Positions 12,889-21,922 of a DNA stretch of 64,000 nt are shown one piece after another (positions within the stretch are counted from its first letter, which is position 1; each line of letters starts with the position of its first letter). The DNA comes from Streptomyces sp. Root1304. Its GTDB lineage: Bacteria; Actinomycetota; Actinomycetes; Streptomycetales; Streptomycetaceae. Location: NCBI RefSeq assembly GCF_001426405.1, contig NZ_LMEP01000001.1, forward strand, positions 621,241 through 685,240, given 5' to 3'. The notes below the pieces were generated by a model, which made no database searches, was not told the DNA's origin, and worked only from the letters and a program-made list of their open reading frames with translations. The position numbers and the translations under genes are program-made.

Positions 12889-14207
12889 CGGTCGACGCCT
12901 CCCATCACGGGGTCGATGGAGGCGACGGCGACGATGACGTCGGCGACCTGGCCGCCCTCGCACATCGCGGCCATGGCCTGGAGGTTGGTGAAGGACGGGT
13001 CGCGGAAGTGGACCCGGAAGGGGCGGGTGCCGCCGTCGGAGACGACGTGCACGCCGAGTTCGCCCTTGGGGGACTCGACGGCCGCGTAGGCCTGCCCGGC
13101 GGGGACCCGGAAGCCCTCGGTCACCAGCTTGAAGTGGTGGATCAGGGCCTCCATGGAGGTGCCCATGATCTTCTTGATGTGGTCCATGGAGTTGCCGAGG
13201 CCGTCGACGCCGAGGGCGAGCTGCGCGGGCCAGGCGATCTTCTTGTCGCCGACCATGACGTCGCCGGGCTCCAGGCGGTCGAGGCACTGCTCGACGATCC
13301 GGAGGGACTGGCGCATCTCCTCCAGGCGGACGAGGAAGCGTCCGTAGGAGTCGCAGCTGTCGGCGGTCGGGACCTCGAAGTCGTAGTTCTCGTAGCCGCA
13401 GTACGGGTCGGTCTTGCGCAGGTCGTGCGGGAGGCCCGCCGAGCGCAGGATCGGTCCGGTGGCGCCGAGCGCCATGCAGCCGGTGAGGTCGAGGTAGCCG
13501 ACGTCCTGCATGCGGGCCTTGAAGATGGGGTTGCCGGTGGCGAGCTTGTCGTACTCCGGCAGGTTCTTCTTCATGGTCTTCACGAACTCGCGGACGGCGT
13601 CGACGGCGCCGGGCGGGAGGTCCTGGGCGAGGCCGCCGGGGCGGATGAACGCGTGGTTCATGCGCAGGCCGGTGATCAGCTCGTACAGGTCCAGGATCAT
13701 CTCGCGGTCCCGGAAGCCGTAGATCATGATCGTGGTGGCGCCGAGCTCCATGCCGCCGGTGGCGATGCACACCAGGTGGGAGGAGAGCCGGTTCAGCTCC
13801 ATCAGCAGGACGCGGATGATGCTGGCGCGGTCCGGGATCTGGTCGGTGATGCCGAGCAGCTTCTCCACGCCGAGGCAGTACGCCGTCTCGTTGTAGAACG
13901 AGGTGAGGTAGTCCATGCGCGTGACGAAGGTGGTGCCCTGCGTCCAGGTCCGGTACTCGAGGTTCTTCTCGATGCCGGTATGGAGGTAGCCGATGCCGCA
14001 GCGGGCCTCGGTGACGGTCTCGCCGTCGATCTCCAGGATGAGCCGGAGCACGCCGTGGGTGGACGGGTGCTGGGGGCCCATGTTGACGATGATGCGCTCG
14101 TCGTCGGCCTTGGCGGCGGACTGGACGACCTCTTCCCAGTCGCCGCCGGTCACCGTGTAGACGGCGCCTTCTGTCGTCTCGCGGGGAGACGCGTGGGAAG
14201 TGCTCAC
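12885..14207 (-). CDS. nuoD: NADH-quinone oxidoreductase subunit D
   Basis: 49-kDa-type subunit of complex I, 440 residues, forming the quinone-binding pocket with NuoB. The diagnostic [13 protein letters not shown] segment lies near residue 44, and the protein ends in [11 protein letters not shown], the normal terminus of the family. The start is GTG and overlaps the nuoC stop codon (GTGA). It is a separate gene here, not fused to nuoC as in E. coli. Confidence 0.97.
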   Translation of the reverse strand: MSTSHASPRETTEGAVYTVTGGDWEEVVQSAAKADDERIIVNMGPQHPSTHGVLRLILEIDGETVTEARCGIGYLHTGIEKNLEYRTWTQGTTFVTRMDYLTSFYNETAYCLGVEKLLGITDQIPDRASIIRVLLMELNRLSSHLVCIATGGMELGATTIMIYGFRDREMILDLYELITGLRMNHAFIRPGGLAQDLPPGAVDAVREFVKTMKKNLPEYDKLATGNPIFKARMQDVGYLDLTGCMALGATGPILRSAGLPHDLRKTDPYCGYENYDFEVPTADSCDSYGRFLVRLEEMRQSLRIVEQCLDRLEPGDVMVGDKKIAWPAQLALGVDGLGNSMDHIKKIMGTSMEALIHHFKLVTEGFRVPAGQAYAAVESPKGELGVHVVSDGGTRPFRVHFRDPSFTNLQAMAAMCEGGQVADVIVAVASIDPVMGGVDR

Positions 14208-14935
14208 GAGTACGACCTCCGCTGGTCCGGAGCCGGGATCTGGGCGCCCTTGTACTCGACGGCGATGCCGCCGAGGGGGTAGTCCTTGCGCTGCGGGTGG
14301 CCCTGCCAGTCGTCCGGCATCATGATCCGGGTGAGGGCGGGGTGGCCGTCGAAGACGATGCCGAAGAAGTCGTACGTCTCGCGCTCGTGCCAGTCGTTCG
14401 TCGGGTAGACGGCGACCAGGGACGGGATGTGCGGGTCGGCGTCGGGCGCCGAGACCTCCAGGCGCAGCAGCCGGCCGTGGGTGAGCGAGCGCAGGTGGTA
14501 CACCGCGTGCAGCTCGCGGCCCTTGTCCCCGGGGTAGTGCACGCCGGAGACGCCGGTGCAGAGCTCGAAGCGGAGCGCCGGGTCGTCGCGCAGGGTGCGG
14601 GCGACGCGGACGAGGTGCTCGCGCTCGATGTGGAAGGTCAGCTCGCCGCGGTCGACGACGGTCTTCTCGATGGCGCCGGACGGCAGGAGTCCCTGCTCCT
14701 CCAGCGCGCCCTCGAGTTCGTCGGCGACCTCGTCGAACCAGCCGCCGTAGGGGCGGGTGGCTTCGCCGGGGAGCCGGATCGAGCGGACGAGGCCGCCGTA
14801 GCCGGAGGTGTCGCCGCCGTTGTTGGCGCCGAACATGCCGCGCTGGACGCGGACCTCCTCGCCGTGCTCCCCGCGCTGCCCCGGCAGGTTCTGCGCGCTG
14901 AGGTCCTTCTCGGGGTTGGGTGTCTCGTCGCTCAC
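14204..14935 (-). CDS. nuoC: NADH-quinone oxidoreductase subunit C
   Basis: 30-kDa-type peripheral subunit of complex I, 243 residues. The C-terminal family signature is clear: [48 protein letters not shown]. The N-terminal 60 residues are a variable, charged, Gly-rich extension. The start is GTG at 14935. About 88 bases separate it from nuoB, the largest internal gap in the operon. Confidence 0.96.
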   Translation of the reverse strand: MSDETPNPEKDLSAQNLPGQRGEHGEEVRVQRGMFGANNGGDTSGYGGLVRSIRLPGEATRPYGGWFDEVADELEGALEEQGLLPSGAIEKTVVDRGELTFHIEREHLVRVARTLRDDPALRFELCTGVSGVHYPGDKGRELHAVYHLRSLTHGRLLRLEVSAPDADPHIPSLVAVYPTNDWHERETYDFFGIVFDGHPALTRIMMPDDWQGHPQRKDYPLGGIAVEYKGAQIPAPDQRRSYS

Positions 14936-15023
14936 TGTGCTGAACCGTTCCCTTCTCCGCCCGCGCGGCGCAGAGGTGCCGGCTTCGTCGCTTGCTGCGG
15001 CCCGGCGGCCGCGCGTGCGCCGG

Positions 15024-15578
15024 TCACCTCAGCAGCCCCTTCATTTCGATGGTCGGCAGCGCCTTGAGCGCCGCCTCCTCCGCCTCCCGGGCCGCCTCCT
15101 CGGCGTTCACGCCGAGCTTGGAGGTCTGGATCTTCTGGTGGAGCTTGAGGATCGCGTCGAGCAGCATCTCCGGCCGCGGCGGGCAGCCGGGCAGGTAGAT
15201 GTCGACCGGCACGATGTGGTCGACGCCCTGGACGATCGCGTAGTTGTTGAACATGCCGCCCGAGGAGGCGCAGACGCCCATGGAGATGACCCACTTGGGG
15301 TTGGGCATCTGGTCGTAGACCTGCCTCAGGACGGGCGCCATCTTCTGGCTGACCCGGCCGGCCACGATCATCAGGTCGGCCTGGCGCGGCGAGCCGCGGA
15401 AGACCTCCATGCCGAAGCGGGCCAGGTCGTACCGGCCGGCTCCGGTGGTCATCATCTCGATGGCGCAGCAGGCGAGGCCGAAGGTCGCGGGGAACACGGA
15501 CGCCTTGCGCACCCAGCCCGCGGCCTGTTCGACCGTCGTCAGCAGAAAGCCGCTCGGGAGTTTCTCTTCGAGTCCCAT
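15024..15578 (-). CDS. nuoB: NADH-quinone oxidoreductase subunit B
   Basis: Subunit carrying the terminal N2 [4Fe-4S] cluster that reduces quinone. The unusual ligand set is present: adjacent Cys37-Cys38 in [10 protein letters not shown], Cys103 in GVCASSGG and Cys132 in LPGCPP. The length of 184 residues is typical, with a Glu/Ala-rich helical C-terminus. It lies 17 bases after nuoA. Confidence 0.97.
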   Translation of the reverse strand: MGLEEKLPSGFLLTTVEQAAGWVRKASVFPATFGLACCAIEMMTTGAGRYDLARFGMEVFRGSPRQADLMIVAGRVSQKMAPVLRQVYDQMPNPKWVISMGVCASSGGMFNNYAIVQGVDHIVPVDIYLPGCPPRPEMLLDAILKLHQKIQTSKLGVNAEEAAREAEEAALKALPTIEMKGLLR

Positions 15579-15595
15579 AGGTGCCCCTCAGCCCC

Positions 15596-15955
15596 TCAGT
15601 CCCATTCCAGGCCGCCGCGACGCCACACGTAGGCGTAGGCGACGAAGACGGTGAGCACGAAGAGCAGCATCTCCACGAGCCCGAAAAGCCCCAGGGCGTC
15701 GAAGGTGACCGCCCAGGGGTAGAGGAAGACGATCTCGATGTCGAAGACGATGAAGAGCATCGCCGTCAGGTAGTACTTGATCGGGAAGCGGCCGCCTCCG
15801 GCGGGAGTGGGCGTCGGCTCGATGCCGCACTCGTACGCCTCAAGTTTTGCCCTGTTGTACCGCTTTGGCCCGATAAGCGTGGCCATGACCACGGAGAAGA
15901 TCGCAAACCCCGCACCCAGGGCACCGAGCACGAGGACGGGCGCGTACGCATTCAC
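15596..15955 (-). CDS. nuoA: NADH-quinone oxidoreductase subunit A
   Basis: First gene of the complex I operon, a three-helix membrane subunit of 119 residues, the family norm. The signature YECGIEPTPTPAGGGRFPIKYYLTAMLFIVFDIEIVFLYPWA is intact. I use the GTG at 15955 (MNAYAPVLVLG), preceded by AGGAGCGAGGAGC; an upstream extension to 16057 would run into the promoter and Rex-site region. A Rex operator lies 69-84 bases upstream of this start. Confidence 0.96.
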   Translation of the reverse strand: MNAYAPVLVLGALGAGFAIFSVVMATLIGPKRYNRAKLEAYECGIEPTPTPAGGGRFPIKYYLTAMLFIVFDIEIVFLYPWAVTFDALGLFGLVEMLLFVLTVFVAYAYVWRRGGLEWD

Positions 15956-16023
15956 GCTCCTCGCTCCTTCCAGTCGTCCTTGACCGTTGGACCGCACGGC
16001 CGGACCGTGAAAGATCGCCCCCA

Positions 16024-16039
16024 TGTGAGGCAGTTCACA
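16024..16039. promoter_or_regulatory. Rex operator (NADH/NAD+ sensing) of nuoA-N
   Basis: The sequence TGTGAGGCAGTTCACA is a near-palindrome that fits the actinomycete Rex operator pattern TGTGAAC-N3-TTCACA. Rex is an established redox-sensing repressor of nuo, cyd and hem genes in S. coelicolor. The site lies 69 bases upstream of the nuoA start. A possible minus-strand -10 box, TAGGAT, sits at 61-56 of the 16000s, which would put the operator just downstream of the transcription start; that placement is inferred. Confidence 0.82.
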
Positions 16040-16408
16040 AGCCCGGCTGCCCCGCATCCTATGCCCGCCCCTCTGTGATCTGCGACACGGGGTGCAGCAA
16101 CGACTTTGTGATCTCCACCACCTGACGAAGGATCATGAAGTCGGATGAGCGGTGATCTTGTTGCGCGAAGCGCCCAGGTGATCACCAGATGTGACATCCG
16201 GACCGGAAATCGCTGATCGGAGGGGGTGTCGCACTATCAAGTGATGGCCACTACAAGCAAATTGGCGATGGACGCGTACGGGTGATAGAGGAACCGCCCG
16301 TCGCCCGGTCGGGGGGTCCGGCGTACGAGGGTGGACGCGGGCGCGCTTTCACGAGCGTTCGTGAGACGGGAGTGTGACCTGCGCCACACCGCGAAGTCAC
16401 GAAAAAAG

Positions 16409-16489
16409 CGGGGCTTGGCCATCGGCGTCAAGAGGTGGTAAGCGTCGGGCAATTCGGACGTTTCAATGAAAACCCGTGATCAAGCCCCG
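16409..16489 (+). promoter_or_regulatory. possible structured 5' leader of NlpC/P60 gene
   Basis: CGGGGCTTG at 16409-16417 can pair with CAAGCCCCG at 16481-16489, enclosing 63 bases that could form a multi-stem RNA. It sits about 140 bases before the ATG of a cell-wall hydrolase that has only a weak ribosome-binding site. Several Streptomyces lytic-enzyme genes have riboswitch leaders, but I could not align this one to the c-di-AMP (ydaO) consensus, so the regulatory role is speculative. Confidence 0.3.
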
Positions 16490-16625
16490 GATGAGCTGTG
16501 CCCGTTTTGCCCGTTACGGCGTCAATAAGGGCGCCACGGAAGCGGATTCGCGGCTTCCAAACGTAACTGTGGCGCAACCCACGTTTCTTGAAGGGAACCC
16601 TGAAGCCCTGATAGCGGTTGTTCCC

Positions 16626-17507
16626 ATGTCCCACACCGCTCACATACCCAGCCACCGGAAGCCCCGCCGCAGCGCCTCGAAGCTCGCGCTGCGAGCCGGA
16701 GTTGCCGGTGGCGTCCTCGGCACCATCGCGGTGGCCGGTGCTGCCGGGCCGGCCTCGGCCGAGCCGGTGACCGAGACCATCGAAATGCCCACCCTCGGCT
16801 CGCTCGACGCCGGCACGGGCCTCGCCAGTGCCGTCGCCGCCTCCGCCGAGGCCTCCCAGCAGGAGGCTCTCGACCAGAGCCTCGCCACGCAGGAGAACAC
16901 CGCCCTCCTCAAGGCCTCCCAGGAGGCCAAGAAGGCCAAGGCCGAGGCCGACCGCAAGGCCGCCGCCGAGAAGGCCGAGAAGGCCCGCCTCAAGGCCGAG
17001 CAGGAGCGCCAGGAGGCCGAGGACCGCGCCTCCCGCGACCGCGCGCGCACCCAGCTCTCCACCACGTCCACGAGCTCGTCGAACGACAGCGGCTCGTCCT
17101 CGGACAGCGGCTCCTCGACCGGCAGCAGCGAGAGCACCACGCAGGCGCCCTCCGGCTCCGCCGCCGCGATCGTGGCCTTCGCCCGTGCCCAGATCGGCGA
17201 CTCGTACGTCATGGGCGGCACCGGCCCCAACTCCTGGGACTGCTCGGGCCTCGTCCAGGCCGCCTACCGCGAGGCCGGCATCGACCTGCCCCGCATCTCC
17301 GGCGACCAGTCGAGCATGGGCACCTCCGTCTCCCTGAGCAACCTCCAGCCGGGCGACGTCCTCTACTGGGGCAGCCGCAGCGGCTCGTACCACGTGGCCA
17401 TCTACGTGGGCGGCGGCAAGTACGTCGGCGCGCAGAACCCGTCGACGGGCGTCGTCGAGCGCTCCCTGGACTGGGACATGCCCTCGGGCGCCGTCCGCAT
17501 CCTCTGA
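16626..17507 (+). CDS. secreted NlpC/P60 peptidoglycan endopeptidase
   Basis: Exported cell-wall hydrolase of 293 residues, predicted to cleave peptide stems of peptidoglycan. A signal peptide with a basic N-terminus and a hydrophobic core ends near ASA-EP (residue 45). An Ala/Lys/Glu-rich coiled coil spans about 75-140 and a Ser-rich linker 145-178. The NlpC/P60 domain spans about 179-293, with catalytic Cys206 (WDCSG) and His256 (YHVAIY). I chose the ATG at 16626 because it begins the signal peptide; the open frame continues upstream to 16476 without signal-like sequence. The ribosome-binding site is weak. It is transcribed away from nuo and followed by a hairpin at 17525. Confidence 0.92.
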   Translation: MSHTAHIPSHRKPRRSASKLALRAGVAGGVLGTIAVAGAAGPASAEPVTETIEMPTLGSLDAGTGLASAVAASAEASQQEALDQSLATQENTALLKASQEAKKAKAEADRKAAAEKAEKARLKAEQERQEAEDRASRDRARTQLSTTSTSSSNDSGSSSDSGSSTGSSESTTQAPSGSAAAIVAFARAQIGDSYVMGGTGPNSWDCSGLVQAAYREAGIDLPRISGDQSSMGTSVSLSNLQPGDVLYWGSRSGSYHVAIYVGGGKYVGAQNPSTGVVERSLDWDMPSGAVRIL

Positions 17508-17524
17508 TCCACCCCTCTTCACGC

Positions 17525-17563
17525 CGAAGGGCCGTCACTCCTCGGGGGAGCGACGGCCCTTCG
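17525..17563. terminator. bidirectional hairpin terminator
   Basis: A 12-bp stem (17525-17536 with 17552-17563, CGAAGGGCCGTC and its complement) lies between the convergent NlpC/P60 gene and the ABC permease gene. It can serve both. Confidence 0.85.
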
Positions 17564-17582
17564 CCGTACCCGCGGCGCCGGG

Positions 17583-18842
17583 TCAGCGGCGCAGCGCCTC
17601 GGCCGGTTCGATCCGGGAGGCCCGCCAGGCCGGGTAGAGCCCGGCGACGACTCCCGTGACCAGGCCGACGGCCGGGGCCGCGACCACCGTCCCGGTGTGC
17701 ATGACCGGAGTCCAGTCGCGCACCAGCGCCACCGCGATGACCGTGGACACCCCGAGCGCCGTACCGACGAGACCGCCCAACGCGCCCAGAGCACCCGATT
17801 CCGTGAGGAACTGGACGGTGATGTGCCGTCCCCTGGCGCCGAGGGCCCGCCGCAGGCCGATTTCCCCGGTCCGTTCGAGGACCGCGACGAGCGTGGTGTT
17901 GGCGATCCCGACCGCGCCGATGACCAGACAGATCGCCGCGAGCAGCAGGAACAGCTGGTCCAGGTCGTCGGTCACGCCCGCCCGCAGGGCCTTGGGGTCC
18001 GGCGGGGGGATCGCCTTCAGGTACTCCGGGTGGTCCGGGCGCAGGGCGACCGGCGCCTCCCGCGCGATCTGGCCGGCCGCGCCCGTCGCCGTCGTGATCA
18101 GCATCTTCGCGTCACCCTGCTGCGGCGGCCCCCACAGCTTCTCGGCGGTCGTCCTCGGCACGGTCACCGACATCAGGACGTCCGCCCTGCGCTGCACGTC
18201 GTCGATGATCCCGGCGACCGTGAACGGTTCGTCGCCGATGAACACCGCGGGCCGGGTCTCCAGGGTCGTGATGCCGAGCCGGTCCGCGACCGACTTGCCG
18301 AGCACGGCGACCGGCTGACCGGACCGGGAGGTGAACTCGTCGTACAGCCGGCCCTGGGCGAGCGTCGGCGCCGCCGCCCGCAGCGCCCCGGGGGACGCCG
18401 CGACGACCTCGATCCGCTCGCTGCCCCCGCCGTCGCCGACCGGTGCGGAGCGGACGGCCGTGCCCGGTTCCAGGCGGACGGACCAGTAGACACCGGCGTC
18501 CTCGACGCCGCCGAGCCGCTCGATGCGGGCGTCCGCGTCGGCCGGGAAGGCGGGGTCGGCGAACTCGTCCTGTTCGCGGGCCACGTCCTCGACGGTCACC
18601 TCGGTGGCCGTCAGCAGGTTGAACCGCGCGTCGATCTGCGAGGAGGTGGTCGCCGTGAGCCCGAGGATCGCGACGAACGTGCCGACGCCGAGGACGGTGC
18701 CGAGCGCGGTGAGGACCGAGCGTCCCGGCCGCTGGAGCATCCCGGCGACGGCCTCGGCGAGGACGTCGCGGGCGGCCAGCCGGGAGGGTTCGACCAGCCG
18801 GTTCCGCTTCCGGGGCTTCCCGCCCCTGGGGGATCGGCTCAC
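17583..18842 (-). CDS. MacB/FtsX-type ABC transporter permease
   Basis: Membrane component of a MacAB-like exporter, 419 residues. The arrangement is the MacB one: an N-terminal transmembrane helix (about residues 35-60, GRSVLTALGTVLGVGTFVAIL), a large extracytoplasmic MacB core domain (about 65-290), then three C-terminal helices of the FtsX domain including ERTGEIGLRRALGARGRHI. It ends with the typical RIEPAEALRR. The start is the GTG at 18842, overlapping the ATPase stop codon (GTGA). It is the last gene of a four-gene operon starting at 21637. The substrate is unknown. Confidence 0.9.
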   Translation of the reverse strand: MSRSPRGGKPRKRNRLVEPSRLAARDVLAEAVAGMLQRPGRSVLTALGTVLGVGTFVAILGLTATTSSQIDARFNLLTATEVTVEDVAREQDEFADPAFPADADARIERLGGVEDAGVYWSVRLEPGTAVRSAPVGDGGGSERIEVVAASPGALRAAAPTLAQGRLYDEFTSRSGQPVAVLGKSVADRLGITTLETRPAVFIGDEPFTVAGIIDDVQRRADVLMSVTVPRTTAEKLWGPPQQGDAKMLITTATGAAGQIAREAPVALRPDHPEYLKAIPPPDPKALRAGVTDDLDQLFLLLAAICLVIGAVGIANTTLVAVLERTGEIGLRRALGARGRHITVQFLTESGALGALGGLVGTALGVSTVIAVALVRDWTPVMHTGTVVAAPAVGLVTGVVAGLYPAWRASRIEPAEALRR

Positions 18843-19540
18843 CCTGTCGCCTCCGTCACCGGCTCGCTCAGCACCCCGTCGCGGATGGTCACCGTGCGCT
18901 GGCCGCGCTCGGCGACCTCCGCGTCGTGGGTGATCACGAGGATCGTCATCCCGGAGGCGTGCAGTTCGCCGAGGAGGTCGAGGACCGATCCCGCGTTGTC
19001 CGAGTCGAGGTTGCCGGTCGGCTCGTCGCACAGCAGCAGCGAAGGGCGGCCGGCCAGGGCGCGGGCGATGGCCACCCGCTGGCGTTCGCCGCCGGACAGC
19101 CGGCCGGGCAGCGCGTCGGCCCGGTGTCCGAGCCCCACCCGTTCGAGGGCGGTACGGGCCCGGGCCCGGCGCTCGGCCCGGGGCACCGCCGAGTAGACCA
19201 TCGAGAGCATGACGTTCTCGGTGGCGCTGCGGTGCGGAAGGAGGTGGAAGGACTGGAAGACGAAGCCGATGCGCCGCCCGCGCAGGGCCGTACGGTCCCC
19301 GTCGCGCAGCGCCGCCGTGTCGATGCCGTCCAGGAGGTACGTACCGCCGGTGGGCGCGTCGAGCAGTCCGGCGACGTTCAGGAAGGTCGACTTGCCCGAT
19401 CCGGACGGGCCGACGACCGTGATGAACTCCCCTTTCCGTACGGTGAGTCCGCACGGTCTCAGGGCGGCGACGGGCGGCGGTCCCGGATAGGTCAGGCTCA
19501 CCGCGCGGAACTCGATGACCGGGACGTCCTGATCGCTCAC
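18839..19540 (-). CDS. MacB-like ABC transporter ATP-binding protein
   Basis: ATPase subunit of 233 residues. Walker A GPSGSGKST (about 44-52), Q-loop FVFQSFHLLP, signature LSGGERQRV, Walker B LLLCDEPTGNLD and the switch His in VITHD are all present and intact. LolD/MacB-type ATPases power extrusion through coupled FtsX-like permeases without transporting across the membrane directly. The start overlaps the end of the adaptor gene and its own end overlaps the permease start. Confidence 0.93.
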   Translation of the reverse strand: MSDQDVPVIEFRAVSLTYPGPPPVAALRPCGLTVRKGEFITVVGPSGSGKSTFLNVAGLLDAPTGGTYLLDGIDTAALRDGDRTALRGRRIGFVFQSFHLLPHRSATENVMLSMVYSAVPRAERRARARTALERVGLGHRADALPGRLSGGERQRVAIARALAGRPSLLLCDEPTGNLDSDNAGSVLDLLGELHASGMTILVITHDAEVAERGQRTVTIRDGVLSEPVTEATG

Positions 19541-21090
19541 GGCGACCCCTTGGACTTCCCCGACGCCACGCCCGGGTTCACCCCGGTGACCACTTCGTCG
19601 CCCTCCTTGAGCGCCCCGGCGGTGACCGGGACGACCTCGACGAAACCGTCTCCGGTCGTGCCGGTCCGCACCTCGATCCGCTCCTGCCGGCCGGTGCCGT
19701 CGACCGTGGTGACGACCGTCCGGCCGTCCACACCCGCGGAGACGGCCGTGACCGGGACGACGAGGGCCTTGCCGTCGGTGGAGGCGGCCTCGATGGTGAG
19801 CCGGACCTCCTGGTCCGCGAGTCCCGAGGGGAGTTCGCGGGCCGGTTCGACGGTGAAGAGGTAGCCGACGGCGCCGCTGCCCTGCGCGCCGTCCCCTCCC
19901 CCGCCGTTGGCGCCGTTCCCACCGGAGCCGGAGCCGGAGCCCTGCCCGCCGGACCCCGGCTGCTGGTCCTGCTCCCTGCTCGGGCTGTCGGCCACCGAGA
20001 CCACCCGGCCCGCCGTCTCCTGCCCGGTGCTCTCGGCGAGGATCCGCACCTTCTGTCCGGCGCGGACCAGGCCCTTCTGGTGGTCCTGGAGGAAGCCCTG
20101 GGCCATCAGCCTGCCGGAGGACAGGGTCATGGCCGTGCCGGAGGCCTGCGCCCCCGGCCGTGCGGTGACCGTGGCGACCCGCGCCGGGAAGGCCCGTACG
20201 AAGACGACCTCGGCCGCCGGGACCATCGGACCGGCGGCGGCCTCGGCCTTCTCCAGCGCCCGGCGGGCGGCGTCCAGATCCTCGACGGCCCGGTCGCGCG
20301 CCTTCTTGAGCTGCTTCTTCTGGGTGTCGTCGGTGTTGGCCGCGAGGGCGTCGCGGGCGTCGACGGCGGCCCGTTCGGCGCCGGTGACGGCGGCCTTCGC
20401 GCCGTCCACGGCCGCGCCGTCGTCGTCCACGGCCGGCCGGGGGTCGTAGCCGATGGAGGCGTAGAACTCCTCGACCGCTTCCTTGGTTCCGGGGCCGAAG
20501 GTGCCCCGGGCGTCCTCGCCGCGGCCGTGGCCGAGGCCGGCGAGCGCGGTCTGCAGCTGCTTCACGTCGTCGCCGGTGGCGCCGGGCTTGAGGTCCCGGT
20601 ACACGGGCAGGGCGCCGGGCAGGACGAAGACGGGCCGGCCGGATATCTCCAGGAGCACCTTGCCCGAGCGCACCGCGTCCCCGCTCCGGACGGAGACCTT
20701 GGTGATCACGGGGGCGGCGCCGCCCTCGCCGCCGGCGGAGACCGGGGCGACCTGGATGGTCTGGCCGGCCACGACGGTGCCGCGCAGGACGACGGTCTCC
20801 GCGAGGACCCGGTTCTCGACCCGGGCGATCAGCACGTCCTGCGGGGGCGGTTCGGCGTCGGCGGCGACCTGGGCGGGCGACCGGATGAGCGAGGTGGCCG
20901 CCACTCCGGCGCCGGTCAGGGCGACCGCCCCCGCCACGAGGGCGGCGACCCAGAAGCGGCGCCGGGACATCCGGACGGCCCCGGCGTCGCCGCCGGGGGC
21001 CGGGGAGTCCTTCGCGCTCACGGTGTCGCCGGCCCCGTGACGGTGGTCCGCCGCCGTCGCGGCCTCGCCGGCCGGGCTGTCGTCAGCCAC
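19537..21090 (-). CDS. membrane-fusion (HlyD/MacA-like) adaptor with peptidoglycan-binding domain
   Basis: 517-residue adaptor. A cytoplasmic N-terminus of about 45 residues is followed by one transmembrane helix (RRFWVAALVAGAVALTGAGVAA), a biotinyl-lipoyl-like half, and a PG_binding_1 domain (about 160-218, PGATGDDVKQLQTALAGLG ... FGPGTKEAVEEF). A coiled coil of Ala/Lys/Asp heptads follows (about 225-290), then the remaining lipoyl/beta-barrel parts, interrupted by a Gly/Ser-rich insert near 375-405. Insertion of a peptidoglycan-binding domain in the adaptor is characteristic of Gram-positive MacA relatives that lack an outer-membrane partner. GTG start; it overlaps both neighbours. Confidence 0.87.
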   Translation of the reverse strand: MADDSPAGEAATAADHRHGAGDTVSAKDSPAPGGDAGAVRMSRRRFWVAALVAGAVALTGAGVAATSLIRSPAQVAADAEPPPQDVLIARVENRVLAETVVLRGTVVAGQTIQVAPVSAGGEGGAAPVITKVSVRSGDAVRSGKVLLEISGRPVFVLPGALPVYRDLKPGATGDDVKQLQTALAGLGHGRGEDARGTFGPGTKEAVEEFYASIGYDPRPAVDDDGAAVDGAKAAVTGAERAAVDARDALAANTDDTQKKQLKKARDRAVEDLDAARRALEKAEAAAGPMVPAAEVVFVRAFPARVATVTARPGAQASGTAMTLSSGRLMAQGFLQDHQKGLVRAGQKVRILAESTGQETAGRVVSVADSPSREQDQQPGSGGQGSGSGSGGNGANGGGGDGAQGSGAVGYLFTVEPARELPSGLADQEVRLTIEAASTDGKALVVPVTAVSAGVDGRTVVTTVDGTGRQERIEVRTGTTGDGFVEVVPVTAGALKEGDEVVTGVNPGVASGKSKGSP

Positions 21091-21637
21091 CGACGACCGT
21101 CCCGCCGTTGCCGCCTCCCGCCATGGGGGCGCACTCCTTCAGCGCCGCGATCACCGTGGGGTCGCTCTTCACCCGGTCGGCCAGGGCGCCGGTCAGCGGC
21201 ACCTCGCCGGTGACGGGGTCGGGGTCCGGGTAGTCGGTGACGCCCTTCCCGCGCATGCAGGCGGACATCTTCTGCGCGGACGCCAGCCGGTCCGGCCCGG
21301 CCTTCGGCCGCTCGGGCAGCTTCGGGGCGCAGGTCCGCTCGGCCGCGGTGATCGCCTCGGCGGTGTTCGCGTCCTTGTCGACGCGCTTCTCCCCGCCCCC
21401 GCTGTCCTGGAGCTTGAGCCCCTGGGCGCCCAGGCAGTCGTAGTACGCGGCCCAGTCGGCGGTGCCCTTCGAGGCCCCGGCGGAAGGCCCGCCGGACGAG
21501 GGGGCGGCGGACGAGGAGGGGGCCGCGGAGGTGGTTCCGGTGCTCGGTCCCGACCGGGTTGCGCTGTCCCCGTCGCTCGAGCACCCCCCGAGCCCGAGGG
21601 CGAGGATCAGCACGGGAACGGCCATGAGGCGTCTCAT
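21083..21637 (-). CDS. putative lipoprotein, first gene of MacAB-like operon
   Basis: 184-residue lipoprotein of unknown function. A lipobox is seen at LGLGGC (Cys about 18), followed by a Ser/Thr/Ala/Pro-rich linker (20-58) and a small domain with a Cys-containing repeat theme (YDCLGAQGLKL, ERTCAPKLPE, SACMRGKGVTDYPDPDP, LKECAPMA). Comparable small Cys-motif proteins commonly precede actinobacterial MacAB-like genes, so it may be an accessory or substrate of the exporter; that role is inferred. ATG at 21637 with AAGGA eight bases upstream. Its 3' end overlaps the adaptor gene. Confidence 0.8.
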   Translation of the reverse strand: MRRLMAVPVLILALGLGGCSSDGDSATRSGPSTGTTSAAPSSSAAPSSGGPSAGASKGTADWAAYYDCLGAQGLKLQDSGGGEKRVDKDANTAEAITAAERTCAPKLPERPKAGPDRLASAQKMSACMRGKGVTDYPDPDPVTGEVPLTGALADRVKSDPTVIAALKECAPMAGGGNGGTVVGG

Positions 21638-21922
21638 CAGAACGGTCCTTCCGACGGGGATTCCCGTCACGGGGCGTCTCCAGGGAACGCGCGTGAGGAG
21701 GCCGACGCGGCGTTGCGCTACGCCACGTACAAGGCCTCTGCGCGGTGGGTCTCCGGCGCCCGGCGGGCGCTTGGACATGGCCGAGGATAGCCCGCGGGTG
21801 GCCTCGCCGGTAACTGTCTCAACGGACAGTGGACGCGGTCGAGTTGGCGATGTTCGTATGGAGACCGGCCCACTCCGGGCCACAACGAACCCCTCAGCAA
21901 CAGCTATGTGAAAGGCATCGAC
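21638..21922. other. divergent intergenic region
   Basis: 285 bases between the exporter operon (leftward) and the I36-like gene (rightward). It must contain promoters for both. I see no strong repeat, operator or hidden gene; a 60-residue minus-strand frame here has no features. Confidence 0.5.

Larger units (their letters stand above)
15956..16625. other. 670-base divergent intergenic region between nuoA and the NlpC/P60 gene
   Basis: No convincing gene lies here; a 71-residue minus-strand frame at 16237-16452 has no family features. The region holds the Rex operator at 16024-16039, a GGTGATCACC palindrome near 16180, and on the other side a probable long structured leader for the plus-strand hydrolase, including a 9-bp inverted repeat (16409-16417 with 16481-16489) and a GCCCGTT duplication near 16500-16520. 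Confidence 0.6.

Noticed and set aside
16237..16452. 71-codon minus-strand frame upstream of nuoA
   Set aside because: No ribosome-binding site, no recognizable domain, and it overlaps the probable leader of the NlpC/P60 gene.
16380..16625. ydaO (c-di-AMP) riboswitch before the NlpC/P60 gene
   Set aside because: Fragments such as GGTAAGCG look similar, but I could not line up the conserved core in order; kept only as an unspecified leader structure.
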